Source: Brucella pseudogrignonensis
GTDB lineage: Bacteria; Pseudomonadota; Alphaproteobacteria; Rhizobiales; Rhizobiaceae
Reading direction: 5' to 3'
NCBI RefSeq assembly: GCF_002252525.1
Contig: NZ_NNRM01000006.1
Span: 186,001 to 250,000 of the forward strand
Length of the DNA stretch: 64,000 bases
Under the pieces are notes generated by a model. That model was given only the letters and a program-made list of their open reading frames with translations, was not told where the DNA came from and searched no databases. Position 1 is the stretch's first letter; each line of letters opens with the position of its first letter. Below, one piece after another: positions 1 to 8,324 of the stretch. Both the position numbers and the translations under genes were made by a program.

Positions 1-91
1 GGTAACAATCCTTGCGGCAGTTACCGCTGCCATCATCGTCGTGTTGAACATGAAACTCATCTACGACTTCTTCACAGGCGTACCGATTTGA
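1..91 (+). CDS. C-terminal end of an integral membrane transporter, possibly NRAMP/MntH family (partial)
   Basis: The last 29 codons of a gene that begins outside the window; the frame is open from base 2 to a TGA at 89-91. The residues form one hydrophobic helix rich in Ala, Val and Ile, followed by a short polar tail. The pattern VVLNMKLIYDF resembles the last transmembrane helix of NRAMP-type Mn/Fe transporters, where an 'LNxxL' motif is common. Only the tail is visible, so the family is a guess. A perfect Rho-independent terminator follows directly. Confidence 0.5.
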   Translation, partial: VTILAAVTAAIIVVLNMKLIYDFFTGVPI

Positions 92-99
92 GACGGCAC

Positions 100-133
100 A
101 GCGGCTTTCCAACCCGGAAAGCCGCTGCTTTTT
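100..133 (+). terminator. Rho-independent terminator of the upstream membrane protein gene
   Basis: A perfect 11-bp stem (AGCGGCTTTCC at 100-110 and its complement at 116-126) with a 5-nt loop, followed by a run of six T. It lies between the partial gene and the 3' end of the convergent SDR gene, whose stop codon touches the T-run. Confidence 0.85.
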
Positions 134-882
134 TACTTGACCGCTGAATTGCCACCGTCAGCATAAAGCGCTGAACCGGAAACAAAGCTCGCCATTGGCC
201 CTGCAAGAAACAGTGCCGCCTGAGCAATTTCTTCGGGCTGCGCAATCCGCTTCATTGCATGAAGGCCCGCCGCCCATTCTTTCTGCGCGTCACTGCCTGC
301 CATCGGCGTATCGACACCGCCCGGCAAAAGCGCATTGGCTCTGATGCCTTGCGCGCCATAGTCTGCGGTGATGCCCTTCACCAATCCCATTAACCCAGCC
401 TTTGCGGCACCATAGAGCGACATTCCAGGAATGCCGACACTGGTGCCAACAAAGGTCGATGTAAAAATGATCGAACCGCCGCCGGACTTGAGCATGAATG
501 GTATCTGCGATTTCGCGCCGAGAAATGCCGATGTCAGATTTCCGGCAATCACCTTGTTCCAATCATCAAGGCTTGCTTCTGTCATCGGTCCGATGGGGCC
601 GACAGTACCAGCATTGTTAAAAGCGACATCAAGACGACCGAACTCATTTTGCGCAGCGGCTATGAGTTTCTCATGTGTTTCAGCTTGTGAAGCGTCGCCA
701 GCAACATAATGTGCTTCGCCGCCAAGCTCTTTGATAGCTTGCGCTACTGGCACCAACCCCGCCTCATTGCGGGCATTTAGAATGATAGCTGCACCTTGCG
801 CAGCAAACAGCATTGCCGTAGCGCGCCCTATTCCCGACGACGCACCGATAATGATTGCGACCTTATCTTTTAAGCTCGACAT
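133..882 (-). CDS. SDR family NAD(P)-dependent oxidoreductase
   Basis: A classical short-chain dehydrogenase/reductase of 249 residues, the usual length. The N-terminal Rossmann motif reads IIGASSGIG; the NNAG motif, a catalytic Ser region (STF) and the YGAAK catalytic Tyr-Lys pair follow in order, and the C-terminus ends in a typical DGG segment. The substrate cannot be read from sequence; the closest general type is 3-oxoacyl-ACP or glucose/3-hydroxyacid dehydrogenase-like. I chose the ATG at 882 because AGGAGG sits 6 nt upstream; an in-frame ATG ten codons earlier has no such signal. It is a single leftward gene facing the terminator of its neighbour. Confidence 0.9.
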   Translation of the reverse strand: MSSLKDKVAIIIGASSGIGRATAMLFAAQGAAIILNARNEAGLVPVAQAIKELGGEAHYVAGDASQAETHEKLIAAAQNEFGRLDVAFNNAGTVGPIGPMTEASLDDWNKVIAGNLTSAFLGAKSQIPFMLKSGGGSIIFTSTFVGTSVGIPGMSLYGAAKAGLMGLVKGITADYGAQGIRANALLPGGVDTPMAGSDAQKEWAAGLHAMKRIAQPEEIAQAALFLAGPMASFVSGSALYADGGNSAVK

Positions 883-978
883 GGAAACCTCCTTGATTGG
901 GAAGTTCCGCAATAGATGTGCAACCCGAACACAACTATCCGTTTCCTGCGATCAAACAGAAATGGGGAAGGATAAAGT

Positions 979-1405
979 GTCAGTCGGTCTGTAAGCCGGG
1001 TTCTGTATGGCCGGACTTGCGTCCAACGTGGCAGCCATTCATCTGGGACGGATGTCGCCACCCGCCTCTTGCAACCCACCCGGACGGCTGATCCGGAAAC
1101 TGATTGCCGGTTCTTGCGAACCGGCGCGCCGTCCCTATTCGGTTTTGCTCCCAATGGGGTTTACCTTGCCGCCTGTGTTGCCACCGGCGCGGTGGGCTCT
1201 TACCCCACCCTTTCACCCTTACCCCGTCATCCCTGCCGCTTGACCAAGCGGTACGGAAGACGGGGCGGTCTACTCTCTGTGGCACTGTCCCTGGGGTCGC
1301 CCCCGCCGGGCGTTACCCGGCATCGTGTTTCCATGGAGCCCGGACTTTCCTCACCTGCCGCCTTTCGGCATATGACAAGCGCGGCTGCCCGACCGACTGA
1401 CGGGC
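979..1405 (-). ncRNA. rnpB: RNase P RNA, bacterial class A
   Basis: The catalytic RNA that matures tRNA 5' ends. Read on the minus strand it contains the hallmark conserved core GAGGAAAGTCCGGGC near the 5' end, the central AGAGAGTAGACCGCC segment, the GGTAAGGGTGAAA region and the closing CCCGGCTTACAG segment. The first and last bases (GTCAGTCGGTC and GACCGACTGAC) pair to form helix P1, which sets the ends to within a few bases. The length of about 427 nt fits alphaproteobacteria. Open frames crossing it on both strands are not genes. Confidence 0.97.
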
Positions 1406-1466
1406 GCGTATATAGCACGATCATGCCAAGTGGGAACCGGGTTTCGAAAAAATCTATGCACAACAG

Positions 1467-1500
1467 AAAAGCCGGCAGCGAAACCGCTACCGGCTTTTCG
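1467..1500 (-). terminator. Hairpin terminator downstream of the lytic transglycosylase gene
   Basis: AAAAGCCGG and CCGGCTTTT arms enclose a GC-rich hairpin (AGCG/CGCT inner pair), with T-rich sequence on either side. It can end leftward transcription from the transglycosylase gene before rnpB. Confidence 0.6.
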
Positions 1501-1547
1501 TTTACATCATCGGTTTGGAACTCTACGCAACCGACAACATAAATTCA

Positions 1548-1610
1548 GAGCCTATCCCGAAAAGGGCTAAACGACTTTCAGGATAGGCGTGTCAGAACAA
1601 ACATTAGAGG
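1548..1610. repeat. Divergent copy of the dispersed intergenic repeat family, overlapping a gene end
   Basis: The segment has the same order of motifs as the copy near 22.8 kb: TATCCCGAAAAG, an ACGACTTTC block, a GATA(G/C)GCGT block, an AACAA block and TTAGAG. Its arms GCCTATCC and GGATAGGC pair. The TTAGAG end supplies the stop codon of the leftward transglycosylase gene. Confidence 0.6.
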
Positions 1611-2275
1611 CCAGCCATGTAGGCCTTAACCGAGCTGCAATATTTTGCAGAGGTTGGGTTCATGCGCTTTGCGCCATGACCGGCATTGTACTTGAGGATC
1701 GTGCCGCAGGTGCTGCCGCCGCCGAGCTTCTGTGCCATTGCAAGATACTTCATGCCAAACTGGATGTTGGTCGAAGGCTCATAGAGGCCCTTTGCAGAAC
1801 CGGTATAACCGAGGCCACGAGCCGTCGAGAGCTTGATCTGCATCAGACCGATTTCACCAGCTTTGCCGCGAACATTTGGCTGGAAATTGCTTTCGTGACG
1901 AACAACCGCATGGGCGAGCGACGAAGGCACACCGTAGGTCGCTGCATAGCGATTGATAATCTGGGAGTAGCCGGTACCGCTCTTCACGGACTTTGACGTC
2001 TCACCGCGAGACTTGGACCGCTTCGCGCTCTTTGCCGTTGGTGCGGCACGCTTTGTGATGACCGAAGCCTTCTTTGCGGTTTGCTTGCGTTCTGTCTGGG
2101 CTGAGCGTGATGACTGTTCAGACTTGTTGGTTTCAGCAGCCTTGTTCTGGGCGCGAGCCTTCAGAAGATCTGCCAGATTGGTTGGTTCATTGACTGGCGC
2201 ACTCATTGCAGAATTAAGGCCAAAAGAACTCATGGCGCCAATCAGGGCGCATACAACAACAAATTTTACTTTCAT
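1604..2275 (-). CDS. Secreted lytic transglycosylase (SLT domain)
   Basis: A periplasmic enzyme of 223 residues that should cleave the glycan strands of peptidoglycan. A signal peptide (about residues 1-25) is followed by a low-complexity Lys/Arg/Ala/Ser-rich linker to about residue 105, then the SLT domain. The catalytic Glu is in VVRHESNFQ, and ARGKAGEIGLMQI, a YNAGHGAKR motif and a final Tyr-Cys region follow. The linker is highly basic and may bind the wall or LPS. The stop codon lies inside a copy of the dispersed repeat family, and a hairpin terminator follows. The start at 2275 keeps the whole signal peptide; the ribosome site is weak. It is one of four murein hydrolases in the first 9.5 kb. 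Confidence 0.9.
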   Translation of the reverse strand: MKVKFVVVCALIGAMSSFGLNSAMSAPVNEPTNLADLLKARAQNKAAETNKSEQSSRSAQTERKQTAKKASVITKRAAPTAKSAKRSKSRGETSKSVKSGTGYSQIINRYAATYGVPSSLAHAVVRHESNFQPNVRGKAGEIGLMQIKLSTARGLGYTGSAKGLYEPSTNIQFGMKYLAMAQKLGGGSTCGTILKYNAGHGAKRMNPTSAKYCSSVKAYMAGL

Positions 2276-2596
2276 AACCTACCGTCTTGGATCGTTTTTT
2301 ATGGGGCTTCGCTGGTCTTGGGGGCAGCAGAGCCGTTTGAATTATGATCCCGCATGACTGGCCAAAACCCGCCCGTCGCCGCTGGGAATGCCAGATCATT
2401 TGCTGGGGAAATGCAGCCGAAGATTGGTTGGGGAAGTAAAATAGTCTTACAGGTTGTAATAAAGACTGTCACATTTCGTGATACGCGCCATGGTGGAAAA
2501 ATACCATCGACAAAAGGTGTAATCGTTCTAATTTAATGAAATTACTACAGAAATATGAAGCCGCAAGCTATCACGCATAAGCATGAAATCTCATGC
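2276..2596. other. Intergenic region, promoter side of the lytic transglycosylase
   Basis: 321 bp without a credible gene. The right end contains an AT-rich stretch and a short GCATGA-type inverted repeat near 2580-2600 just beyond the amidase stop. An isolated CTGTCAC heptamer near 2469 has no 11-bp partner, so I do not call a Pho box. No clear promoter could be assigned. Confidence 0.5.
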
Positions 2597-3403
2597 TCAT
2601 GCGGTAACATTTTGTAGGGAAAAAATAAGCCTGTAGAGGGTATCTATAGTAGATACGTCCGCTACACCGTCCACATTTTGTGTCCGAAAATGCCGCTGAA
2701 ACGCCTTAATTACGGTCTCGGTAGCCTCATCGAACACACCGTTGATCTCGATTTTATATCCGTAAAGTGCCAGCATGGACTGCAAAGCTTCGACCGGTTG
2801 TCCTTGCTCGCCACGCGCGAGAAAGCGTCCGCCCCGGACAGCAGTTGGTTCGATCAGATGACCAATCCCTGCGGCATGAAGCTTTTTCCACGGGAAGTTG
2901 TGCCCCGGATCTGTTTTACGCTCTGGTGCGATGTCCGAATGCGCGAGTACGTTTTCGGGACGGATTTCATATCGGCTACATATGCTGCGGCAAAGCTCTA
3001 TAACTGCTTCGATCTGACGGTCCGCAAAAGGCGGATAATTTTCGAGATTGCCCGGATTGACGATTTCGATCCCGATTGATGCCGAATTGATATCTGTCTC
3101 GCCCTTCCAGAAGCTCTTTCCTGCGTGCCATGCGCGCGCCTTTTCAGAGACCATCTGCACTACGCGGCCATCTTCATGAACCAGATAATGTGCCGAGACT
3201 TCCATCTCAGGCGACTTTAGAACGTCCAGAGCCTCCTGAGCCGTAGCCAGACCCGTATAATGCAGGATCAGATAGGTCGGTGTCTTGCCGTCCTTGCGAA
3301 TGCCGAAATTCGGCGACGCATCAATCGAGGCCGCTGGATAATCGGGCTTATCCAAAACAAGTGCCGCCAAAAGTTCTGCTTCTGATACGTCTGCGCTGCT
3401 CAT
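2597..3403 (-). CDS. N-acetylmuramoyl-L-alanine amidase (AmiD type, Amidase_2 plus peptidoglycan-binding domain)
   Basis: A 268-residue zinc amidase that should cut the bond between N-acetylmuramic acid and the stem peptide, probably acting on anhydro-muropeptides or wall fragments. The Amidase_2 domain spans about residues 25-180 with zinc-ligand candidates in LILHYTG, a GIEIVN block, and VLAHSDIAPERKTDPG. A PG_binding_1 domain occupies about residues 195-262 (LQSMLALYGY...FDEATETVIKAFQRHF). No signal peptide is obvious, so it may be cytoplasmic or use another route. Its start codon overlaps the stop of the TerB/DnaJ gene upstream by 4 nt, so the two are translationally coupled. Confidence 0.92.
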   Translation of the reverse strand: MSSADVSEAELLAALVLDKPDYPAASIDASPNFGIRKDGKTPTYLILHYTGLATAQEALDVLKSPEMEVSAHYLVHEDGRVVQMVSEKARAWHAGKSFWKGETDINSASIGIEIVNPGNLENYPPFADRQIEAVIELCRSICSRYEIRPENVLAHSDIAPERKTDPGHNFPWKKLHAAGIGHLIEPTAVRGGRFLARGEQGQPVEALQSMLALYGYKIEINGVFDEATETVIKAFQRHFRTQNVDGVADVSTIDTLYRLIFSLQNVTA

Positions 3404-4110
3404 GCGGCTTCCAATTGTTTTTCTACGCTTGCCCAGGCTGCATTGATGGCAGCAAGGCGTGTATTTGCGATCTTTATAAATTCCAGCGGAAGACCTTCCG
3501 CAACAAGCCGGTCAGGATGGTGCTCTTTCACCAAAGAGCGATAGCGCTTGCGCGCATCCTCAAAAGACACACCGCGAACAAGCCCGAGGATGGCATAAGG
3601 ATCGCCCTCTCCGCGATTGACATGGCGGAGCGCGATGCGCTCGAAGCCTTCCTCGTCATAACCGAAAATCTCAGCAACGCTCGCAAGGAACGCCATTTCC
3701 TTGTCATGCACATAGCCGTCAGCGGTCGCGATATGAAAAAGACCGTCGAGAATATCTTCAAGCAGATGACAATTATCGTCGCCTTCGCGGCAAAGACCTG
3801 CCAACTGACGCGCGTAGCTTTCATAGCCCGCCACATCCTGCTGAGCGAGATTATAGAGACGAACCACATGGGCGTGCTCTTCTGGCGGCACTGAAAAAAT
3901 GCTCTGGAACGCACGAAACTCATCCTGCGTCACCACACCATCCGCTTTTGCCATTTTTGCAGACAGCGCGATCATGGCAATGGAGAATGCAACGCGACGG
4001 CGCGTATCTGCATCGCCCTCAAAAACCGTGCGCACGGCTTCGATAACGCTGGAAATAGCGTTCAGCGTTACAGAGGTGACGAACTCACCGATGCGGACCC
4101 AGATCGACAT
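3400..4110 (-). CDS. DjlA-like protein: TerB domain plus C-terminal J domain
   Basis: A 236-residue co-chaperone-type protein. The N-terminal half (about 40-150) is a TerB/DjlA all-helical domain with acidic residues (KADGVVTQDEFRAFQ and TADGYVHDKEMAFL) in the metal-binding positions of TerB. The C-terminal 65 residues form a J domain beginning DPYAILGL with the HPD tripeptide in KEHHPDRL, needed to stimulate DnaK. E. coli DjlA has an N-terminal membrane helix; here the N-terminus (about residues 5-28) is only weakly hydrophobic, so membrane attachment is uncertain. It forms an operon with the downstream amidase (4-nt overlap), which suggests a link with envelope maintenance. Confidence 0.88.
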   Translation of the reverse strand: MSIWVRIGEFVTSVTLNAISSVIEAVRTVFEGDADTRRRVAFSIAMIALSAKMAKADGVVTQDEFRAFQSIFSVPPEEHAHVVRLYNLAQQDVAGYESYARQLAGLCREGDDNCHLLEDILDGLFHIATADGYVHDKEMAFLASVAEIFGYDEEGFERIALRHVNRGEGDPYAILGLVRGVSFEDARKRYRSLVKEHHPDRLVAEGLPLEFIKIANTRLAAINAAWASVEKQLEAA

Positions 4111-4210
4111 GAATCGTTTCTATATAATTCCGTAAAGGCTGGAAACAACAACCCGTTGCAATCGACGAAAAAACAATAATTTAGAAAAATATCGCTGCCT
4201 GTGAAGACGA

Positions 4211-4651
4211 TTATTGCGCGGCCTGACGAGCCTCAAACGACTGCTGTGCAGCACTCGCCGCCGCTTCGCCTGCGGCCTGTGCCTGCTCAACGCTCTGACC
4301 CACAGCCTTGGCTGCAGCTTCGGCATTGGTGCGCGCACGCTCAATCGCTGCAGCCTTTTGTTCGGGAGTTATAACGCCAGCATTATCCTGCAAAGCCTTC
4401 ATTAAATCTGGTCCAGCCTGTGTATCACTGGATGGGGCTGGAGCAGATGTGTTTTGCTCTGGCTGAGCTGGAGCAGCAGCCTGCTCGTCCTCTCCTTTGC
4501 CGCAAGCAGCAAGGGCAACCAGAACAACAGCGGAAATCAAAAACAGAAAATGACGGCTCATAACAAAAGCCATAACCGAAGAAAGCCTGCGTTTGAACAT
4601 GGAAAACGCAGTCATACTGTCTTTATTGACGACTACTGCAGAGTTATCCAT
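4211..4651 (-). CDS. Predicted lipoprotein of unknown function, Ala/Gln-rich
   Basis: A 146-residue product with a hydrophobic segment ending in a lipobox, VALAAC, at about residue 50, so it should be a lipid-anchored envelope protein. The segment before the hydrophobic core is unusually long (about 30 residues). The mature part begins GKGEDEQ, is rich in Ala, Pro and Gln, and has a helical C-terminal half with repeated AAA/EA/QA patterns that may form a coiled coil. I chose the ATG at 4651 with AAAGGAG 8-9 nt upstream; internal Met codons just before the hydrophobic segment are alternatives. I do not recognise a family. Confidence 0.7.
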   Translation of the reverse strand: MDNSAVVVNKDSMTAFSMFKRRLSSVMAFVMSRHFLFLISAVVLVALAACGKGEDEQAAAPAQPEQNTSAPAPSSDTQAGPDLMKALQDNAGVITPEQKAAAIERARTNAEAAAKAVGQSVEQAQAAGEAAASAAQQSFEARQAAQ

Positions 4652-4743
4652 CAACTTTGCTCCTTTCGGGGAAAATGGCGGCCTGCAAAACAGACCGCCA
4701 TTCAGCCGCGAACTGATCGCGGTTCACATAAACCAACTGCAAT

Positions 4744-4944
4744 TTAGTTTGCAGGAGGTGTACCCGTGCCCGGTGTCGATGGTGCCGGTGCTGGGGTCGA
4801 CGGAGTCGTTGTCGTATCGTTATTTGCCGGCGCTGATGGCGCAGGGGTGGACGGCGCACTATTCGTATCTTTCGAATTGTCGCTGCAGGCAGCAAGTCCG
4901 AGAAACGATACGGCAGCTACCGCACTTACCAGAAACTTTTTCAT
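4744..4944 (-). CDS. Small Pro/Thr/Ser-rich lipoprotein
   Basis: A 66-residue product. Residues 1-20 are a lipoprotein signal peptide with lipobox LGLAAC. The mature 46 residues are almost only Pro, Ala, Ser, Thr, Asn and Gly (repeats of the type TPAPS), so it is probably an extended unstructured tether on an envelope lipid anchor. The start is well supported by AAGGAG 8 nt upstream. It lies 93 bp upstream of another leftward lipoprotein gene and may be cotranscribed with it. Function unknown. Confidence 0.75.
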   Translation of the reverse strand: MKKFLVSAVAAVSFLGLAACSDNSKDTNSAPSTPAPSAPANNDTTTTPSTPAPAPSTPGTGTPPAN

Positions 4945-5196
4945 AATGGCTCTCCTTCCCTAAAAATCAGCGCTGCGGGGATTTAGCCAACGCTGCTTTG
5001 GTTTTCCGTGTCTGATCGGTTCATCCGATCAATCACCTACGAAGACAGTCGCCACATCGCTCTTTAGTCCCCGGCGATGCTTTACGACGATGCCAACGTC
5101 ACAACAAAAAACGGCGAGCATGCGGAAAGGTTCTCTCAAATAGTCTTACTGCTCGTAACAAAACGCCATAATAACAAAGTTTTAACCATGATTTTC
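4945..5196. other. Intergenic DNA between lipoprotein gene and btaA
   Basis: No gene is visible. It should hold the promoter of the leftward lipoprotein gene and the upstream part of the btaA control region. A GATCGGTTCATCCGATC inverted repeat lies near 5014-5030. Confidence 0.5.
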
Positions 5197-5225
5197 CCGT
5201 AAAACTGCCGTCACGCCCCTGTCAC
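5197..5225 (+). promoter_or_regulatory. Putative Pho box upstream of btaA
   Basis: Heptamers CCGTCAC (5208-5214) and CTGTCAC (5219-5225) are separated by 4 bp, giving the 11-bp repeat period of PhoB boxes (consensus CTGTCAT-N4-CTGTCAT). A weaker third unit, CCGTAAA, begins 11 bp earlier at 5197. It lies 112 bp upstream of the btaA start. Confidence 0.65.
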
Positions 5226-5336
5226 TGGCAGATGTTTAACTTGCGCAAACAAGGTCGGATTCGCCTTTAAAACTTCGCGCATCTTGCCCGAACCAATTCA
5301 GAATTCGGGATGCGCTAAATAAACGGGGAGCATGGC

Positions 5337-6572
5337 ATGACAGGACAAGACGCCAACGGAACGATCCTTCAACGCGCCGTCACACAAAATCATGCGCTCT
5401 CACGACAGGGCTTTTCAGAGCGTCTTTTTGCCTGGTTGTTTAAGGGGCTGGTGTATCCACAAATCTGGGAGGACCCAGAAGTCGACATGGTGGCACTCGC
5501 CATTCAGCCCGGCCATCGTATCGTGACCATTGCGTCTGGCGGCTGCAACGCGCTTTCCTATCTGACCGCAGATCCGGCTCGCGTCGAGGCCGTCGATCTT
5601 AACCGTGCGCATGTGGCGTTCAATCGCCTGAAGCTTGCAGCACTCAAGCACCTGCCCGATTATGCCACCTTTTATCGCTTCTATGGCAAGGCTGATGACA
5701 AGGCCAATCTCGCCGCCTACCAACGCTTTATCCGCCCGCATCTTGATCAAGAAAGCCGCGCCTACTGGGAAAAACGCAAACTAAGTGGCCGCCAGCGCAT
5801 CTCAATCTTCTCGCGTGACCTGTATCGTCACGGTCTTCTGGGTGTCTTCATCGGCATGGGGCACCGCGTTGCCCGCCTTTATGGCATTGACCCGCGTGAC
5901 ATTCTCAAGGCACGCACAATGGAAGAGCAGCGAACATTCTTCGATACAGCACTCGCACCCTTGTTTGAAAAACGCATGGTACGCTGGGCCACCGCTCGTA
6001 AATCATCGTTGTTTGGCCTTGGCATTCCGCCGCAGCAATATGATGCGCTGGCAACCGCCGGCAATGGCGACATGGCTTTCGTCCTTCGTGCACGCCTTGA
6101 AAAACTCGCCTGCGCCTTTCCGCTGACTGAAAATTATTTCGCCTGGCAGGCCTTCGGACGTGGCTATAGCGGCAATGAGGAAACCGGCCCCCTGCCGCCC
6201 TATCTCTCCCGTGCCAATTTTGAAACCGTGCGCGCCCGTGTGGACCGCATGACGGTTCAGAACGCCAACTACACCGAGTTCCTTGCCCAGAAGCCAGCCT
6301 CATCCGTAGATCGCTATATTCTGCTCGACGCACAGGACTGGATGAACGACGGCCAGCTCAACGCGCTCTGGAGCGAAATCACACGCACAGCAGCGCCCGG
6401 TGCCCGCGTCATTTTCCGCACGGCAGCAGAACCAAGTCTGCTTCCGGGCCGTGTTGATCCGTCAATTCTGGCCCATTGGGATTACCGCGAAGATGAATCG
6501 CGCACACTACATGATCGCGACCGCTCTTCTATATATGGCGGCTTTCACCTCTACACATTAAAGGACGCTTGA
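5337..6572 (+). CDS. btaA: BtaA: SAM:diacylglycerol 3-amino-3-carboxypropyltransferase
   Basis: The first enzyme of betaine lipid (DGTS) synthesis: it moves the 3-amino-3-carboxypropyl group of S-adenosylmethionine to diacylglycerol, giving diacylglyceryl-homoserine. The 411-residue protein matches the DUF3419/BtaA family in length and in hallmark segments: FKGLVYPQIWEDPEVDM near residue 40, the nucleotide-binding-like IASGGCNALSYL and VEAVDLNRAHVAFN, and a C-terminal YREDES...RSSIYGGFHLY block. The start has GGGGAG 8 nt upstream. It is followed by btaB after a single base, so the pair is an operon. The upstream heptamer array suggests PhoB control. DGTS replaces phosphatidylcholine when phosphate is scarce in rhizobia. 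Confidence 0.93.
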   Translation: MTGQDANGTILQRAVTQNHALSRQGFSERLFAWLFKGLVYPQIWEDPEVDMVALAIQPGHRIVTIASGGCNALSYLTADPARVEAVDLNRAHVAFNRLKLAALKHLPDYATFYRFYGKADDKANLAAYQRFIRPHLDQESRAYWEKRKLSGRQRISIFSRDLYRHGLLGVFIGMGHRVARLYGIDPRDILKARTMEEQRTFFDTALAPLFEKRMVRWATARKSSLFGLGIPPQQYDALATAGNGDMAFVLRARLEKLACAFPLTENYFAWQAFGRGYSGNEETGPLPPYLSRANFETVRARVDRMTVQNANYTEFLAQKPASSVDRYILLDAQDWMNDGQLNALWSEITRTAAPGARVIFRTAAEPSLLPGRVDPSILAHWDYREDESRTLHDRDRSSIYGGFHLYTLKDA

Positions 6573-6573
6573 T

Positions 6574-7257
6574 ATGGGCGTTAATCCATTGGGCAGTCGC
6601 GGACGGGCTCAGGGCATCGACCATGCCAGCCTGATGGACCGGGTTTATAAGCGGCAACGGCATTTTTACGATGCAACGCGCAAATATTATCTCCTTGGCC
6701 GCGATACAATGATCGCTGGCCTCAATGTTCCATCCAATGGCCATGTACTCGAAATCGGTTGCGGCACAGGCCGCAATCTCGTCAAAACCGCCCAAGCCTA
6801 CCCGGACGCAAAACTGTTTGGCATCGATATTTCAGCTGAGATGCTGGAAACGGCCCACAGCGCGGCTGAGCGGGCCGGGATTGCCGAACGCACCAGCCTC
6901 GAACGCGCCGACGCCACGCATTTCGACCCCGAAGCGCTTTTTGGTCAAAGCAATTTCGACCGTATCTTCATTTCCTATGCTGTTTCGATGATCCCGCAAT
7001 GGCAACCTGTCATCCGGGAAAGCATTCGCCACCTCAAACCGGGCGGCGAACTGCACATAGTCGATTTTGGAGATCAGCAAGGTCTGCCCTACTGGTTTAA
7101 GAAAGCACTTTTCACCTGGCTTCGCTGGTTCCATGTGACGCCTCGTAGTGATCTCTTCACTGTCGCAGACCAAATGGCCGCGGAACAAGGCGCCATATCA
7201 AGACACAAAGTGCTCTATCGCGGCTTTGCATGGATCGCGACTATCCGCGCCGAATAA
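6574..7257 (+). CDS. btaB: BtaB: SAM-dependent N-methyltransferase of betaine lipid synthesis
   Basis: The second DGTS enzyme: it trimethylates diacylglyceryl-homoserine on nitrogen. The 227-residue protein has a class I methyltransferase fold: motif I VLEIGCGTGRNL near residue 56, an acidic residue at LFGIDIS that holds the SAM ribose, and a later LKPGGELHIVDFGD block. N-terminal MDRVYKRQRHFYDATRKYYL is typical of BtaB and related ubiquinone/lipid methyltransferases. The gene begins 1 bp after the btaA stop with an AAAGGA site inside the btaA end, so the two are coupled. Confidence 0.92.
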   Translation: MGVNPLGSRGRAQGIDHASLMDRVYKRQRHFYDATRKYYLLGRDTMIAGLNVPSNGHVLEIGCGTGRNLVKTAQAYPDAKLFGIDISAEMLETAHSAAERAGIAERTSLERADATHFDPEALFGQSNFDRIFISYAVSMIPQWQPVIRESIRHLKPGGELHIVDFGDQQGLPYWFKKALFTWLRWFHVTPRSDLFTVADQMAAEQGAISRHKVLYRGFAWIATIRAE

Positions 7258-7374
7258 GCCGCAACTGGTGCGACACAATCTATTTCCAGCAAAGTTTTGC
7301 CCGCTGACTGATGACGTCAGCATCGGGATCGCGTAACCCTTGTTAAGATTGATTCGCGACACCGGGACCACTGT

Positions 7375-8208
7375 ATGAACCGTATGGCCAACCGCAGCAT
7401 TCTAGCCCTTGGCATGTTACTTCTAGCCGGCTGCACCACAGTCGACTACGACTTCGCCGACGTTAAAAAGTCAGGCAATTCGATGCAGCAGATGGCGCGC
7501 CCGACAGGAGCCGTCAATGCACCGCGGTTCGGTGATCGAAAACCGTTTGAATGGACGGGCCGCACGCCATGGCATTATCCAATCCATGGTACGGATGTTT
7601 CAAAATATCAGGTCGATGTTGATTGGAATGCGGTACGCCGCAGCGGCATTTCGTTCGCCTTCATCAAGGCAACAGAAGGCGGCGACCGCTTTGATGACCG
7701 TTTCACCGAGCATTGGAATGGCGCGAAGCAGGCTGGCATTCCGCGCAGCGCCTATCATTTCTATTACTTCTGCCGCCCAGCCATCGAGCAGGCACGCTGG
7801 TACATTCAGAATGTTCCGCGCGATCCGAACGCACTGCCTCCTGTTCTCGATATGGAATGGAACGCAAGTTCGCCGAGCTGTAAGCTAAGGCCAAATGCGG
7901 TTGTGGTACGCAAGGAAATGAAGATTTTCCTTGATGCCGTCGAAAAGCACTATGGCAAACGACCGATCATCTACACAACGGTCGACTTCTTCGATGAAAA
8001 TGACCTCAACCAGATGCGGGAATATCCGTTCTGGCTGCGATCCACGGCTGGTCACCCGACAGAGAAATACGGGCCGCATCCTTGGACCTTCTGGCAATAT
8101 ACGGGTACGGGAACCATTCCGGGCATCAAGGGTGATGCAGATATCAATGTGTTTGCCGGCAGTGCCAGTGCATGGAAAAAGTGGCTGGAAAGCAACAAGG
8201 TCCGTTAA
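7375..8208 (+). CDS. Lipid-anchored GH25 muramidase (lysozyme)
   Basis: A 277-residue glycoside hydrolase family 25 enzyme, expected to cleave the beta-1,4 bond of peptidoglycan. A lipoprotein signal ends in LLLAGC at about residue 20. The GH25 barrel runs from about residue 75 to the end: HGTDVSKYQVDVDW holds the first conserved Asp, FAFIKATEGG the second strand, AYHFYYF the third, and PVLDMEW the catalytic Asp-Glu pair. GH25 is less usual in Gram-negative chromosomes than SLT or MltB; it is often phage or effector related, but no phage genes are nearby. The ribosome site is weak; ATG codons 1 and 4 are both possible. Confidence 0.9.
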   Translation: MNRMANRSILALGMLLLAGCTTVDYDFADVKKSGNSMQQMARPTGAVNAPRFGDRKPFEWTGRTPWHYPIHGTDVSKYQVDVDWNAVRRSGISFAFIKATEGGDRFDDRFTEHWNGAKQAGIPRSAYHFYYFCRPAIEQARWYIQNVPRDPNALPPVLDMEWNASSPSCKLRPNAVVVRKEMKIFLDAVEKHYGKRPIIYTTVDFFDENDLNQMREYPFWLRSTAGHPTEKYGPHPWTFWQYTGTGTIPGIKGDADINVFAGSASAWKKWLESNKVR

Positions 8209-8324
8209 CTCGGCATCAAATGAGAACTCACGCTAAGTTTCGCTTCATTTCCATGACGTGATGAGGCAATAGCTTTTGGAAATAAATGGGGAAGTTCTTT
8301 CTCTTTTAATTGTGAGTTCTCTCG

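Noticed and set aside
1007-1542. Several open reading frames of 60-157 codons across the RNase P RNA gene
   Set aside because: They overlap a clearly recognisable structured RNA and have no family resemblance or ribosome sites.
2465-2485. Single CTGTCAC heptamer before the lytic transglycosylase
   Set aside because: No in-phase partner 11 bp to either side.
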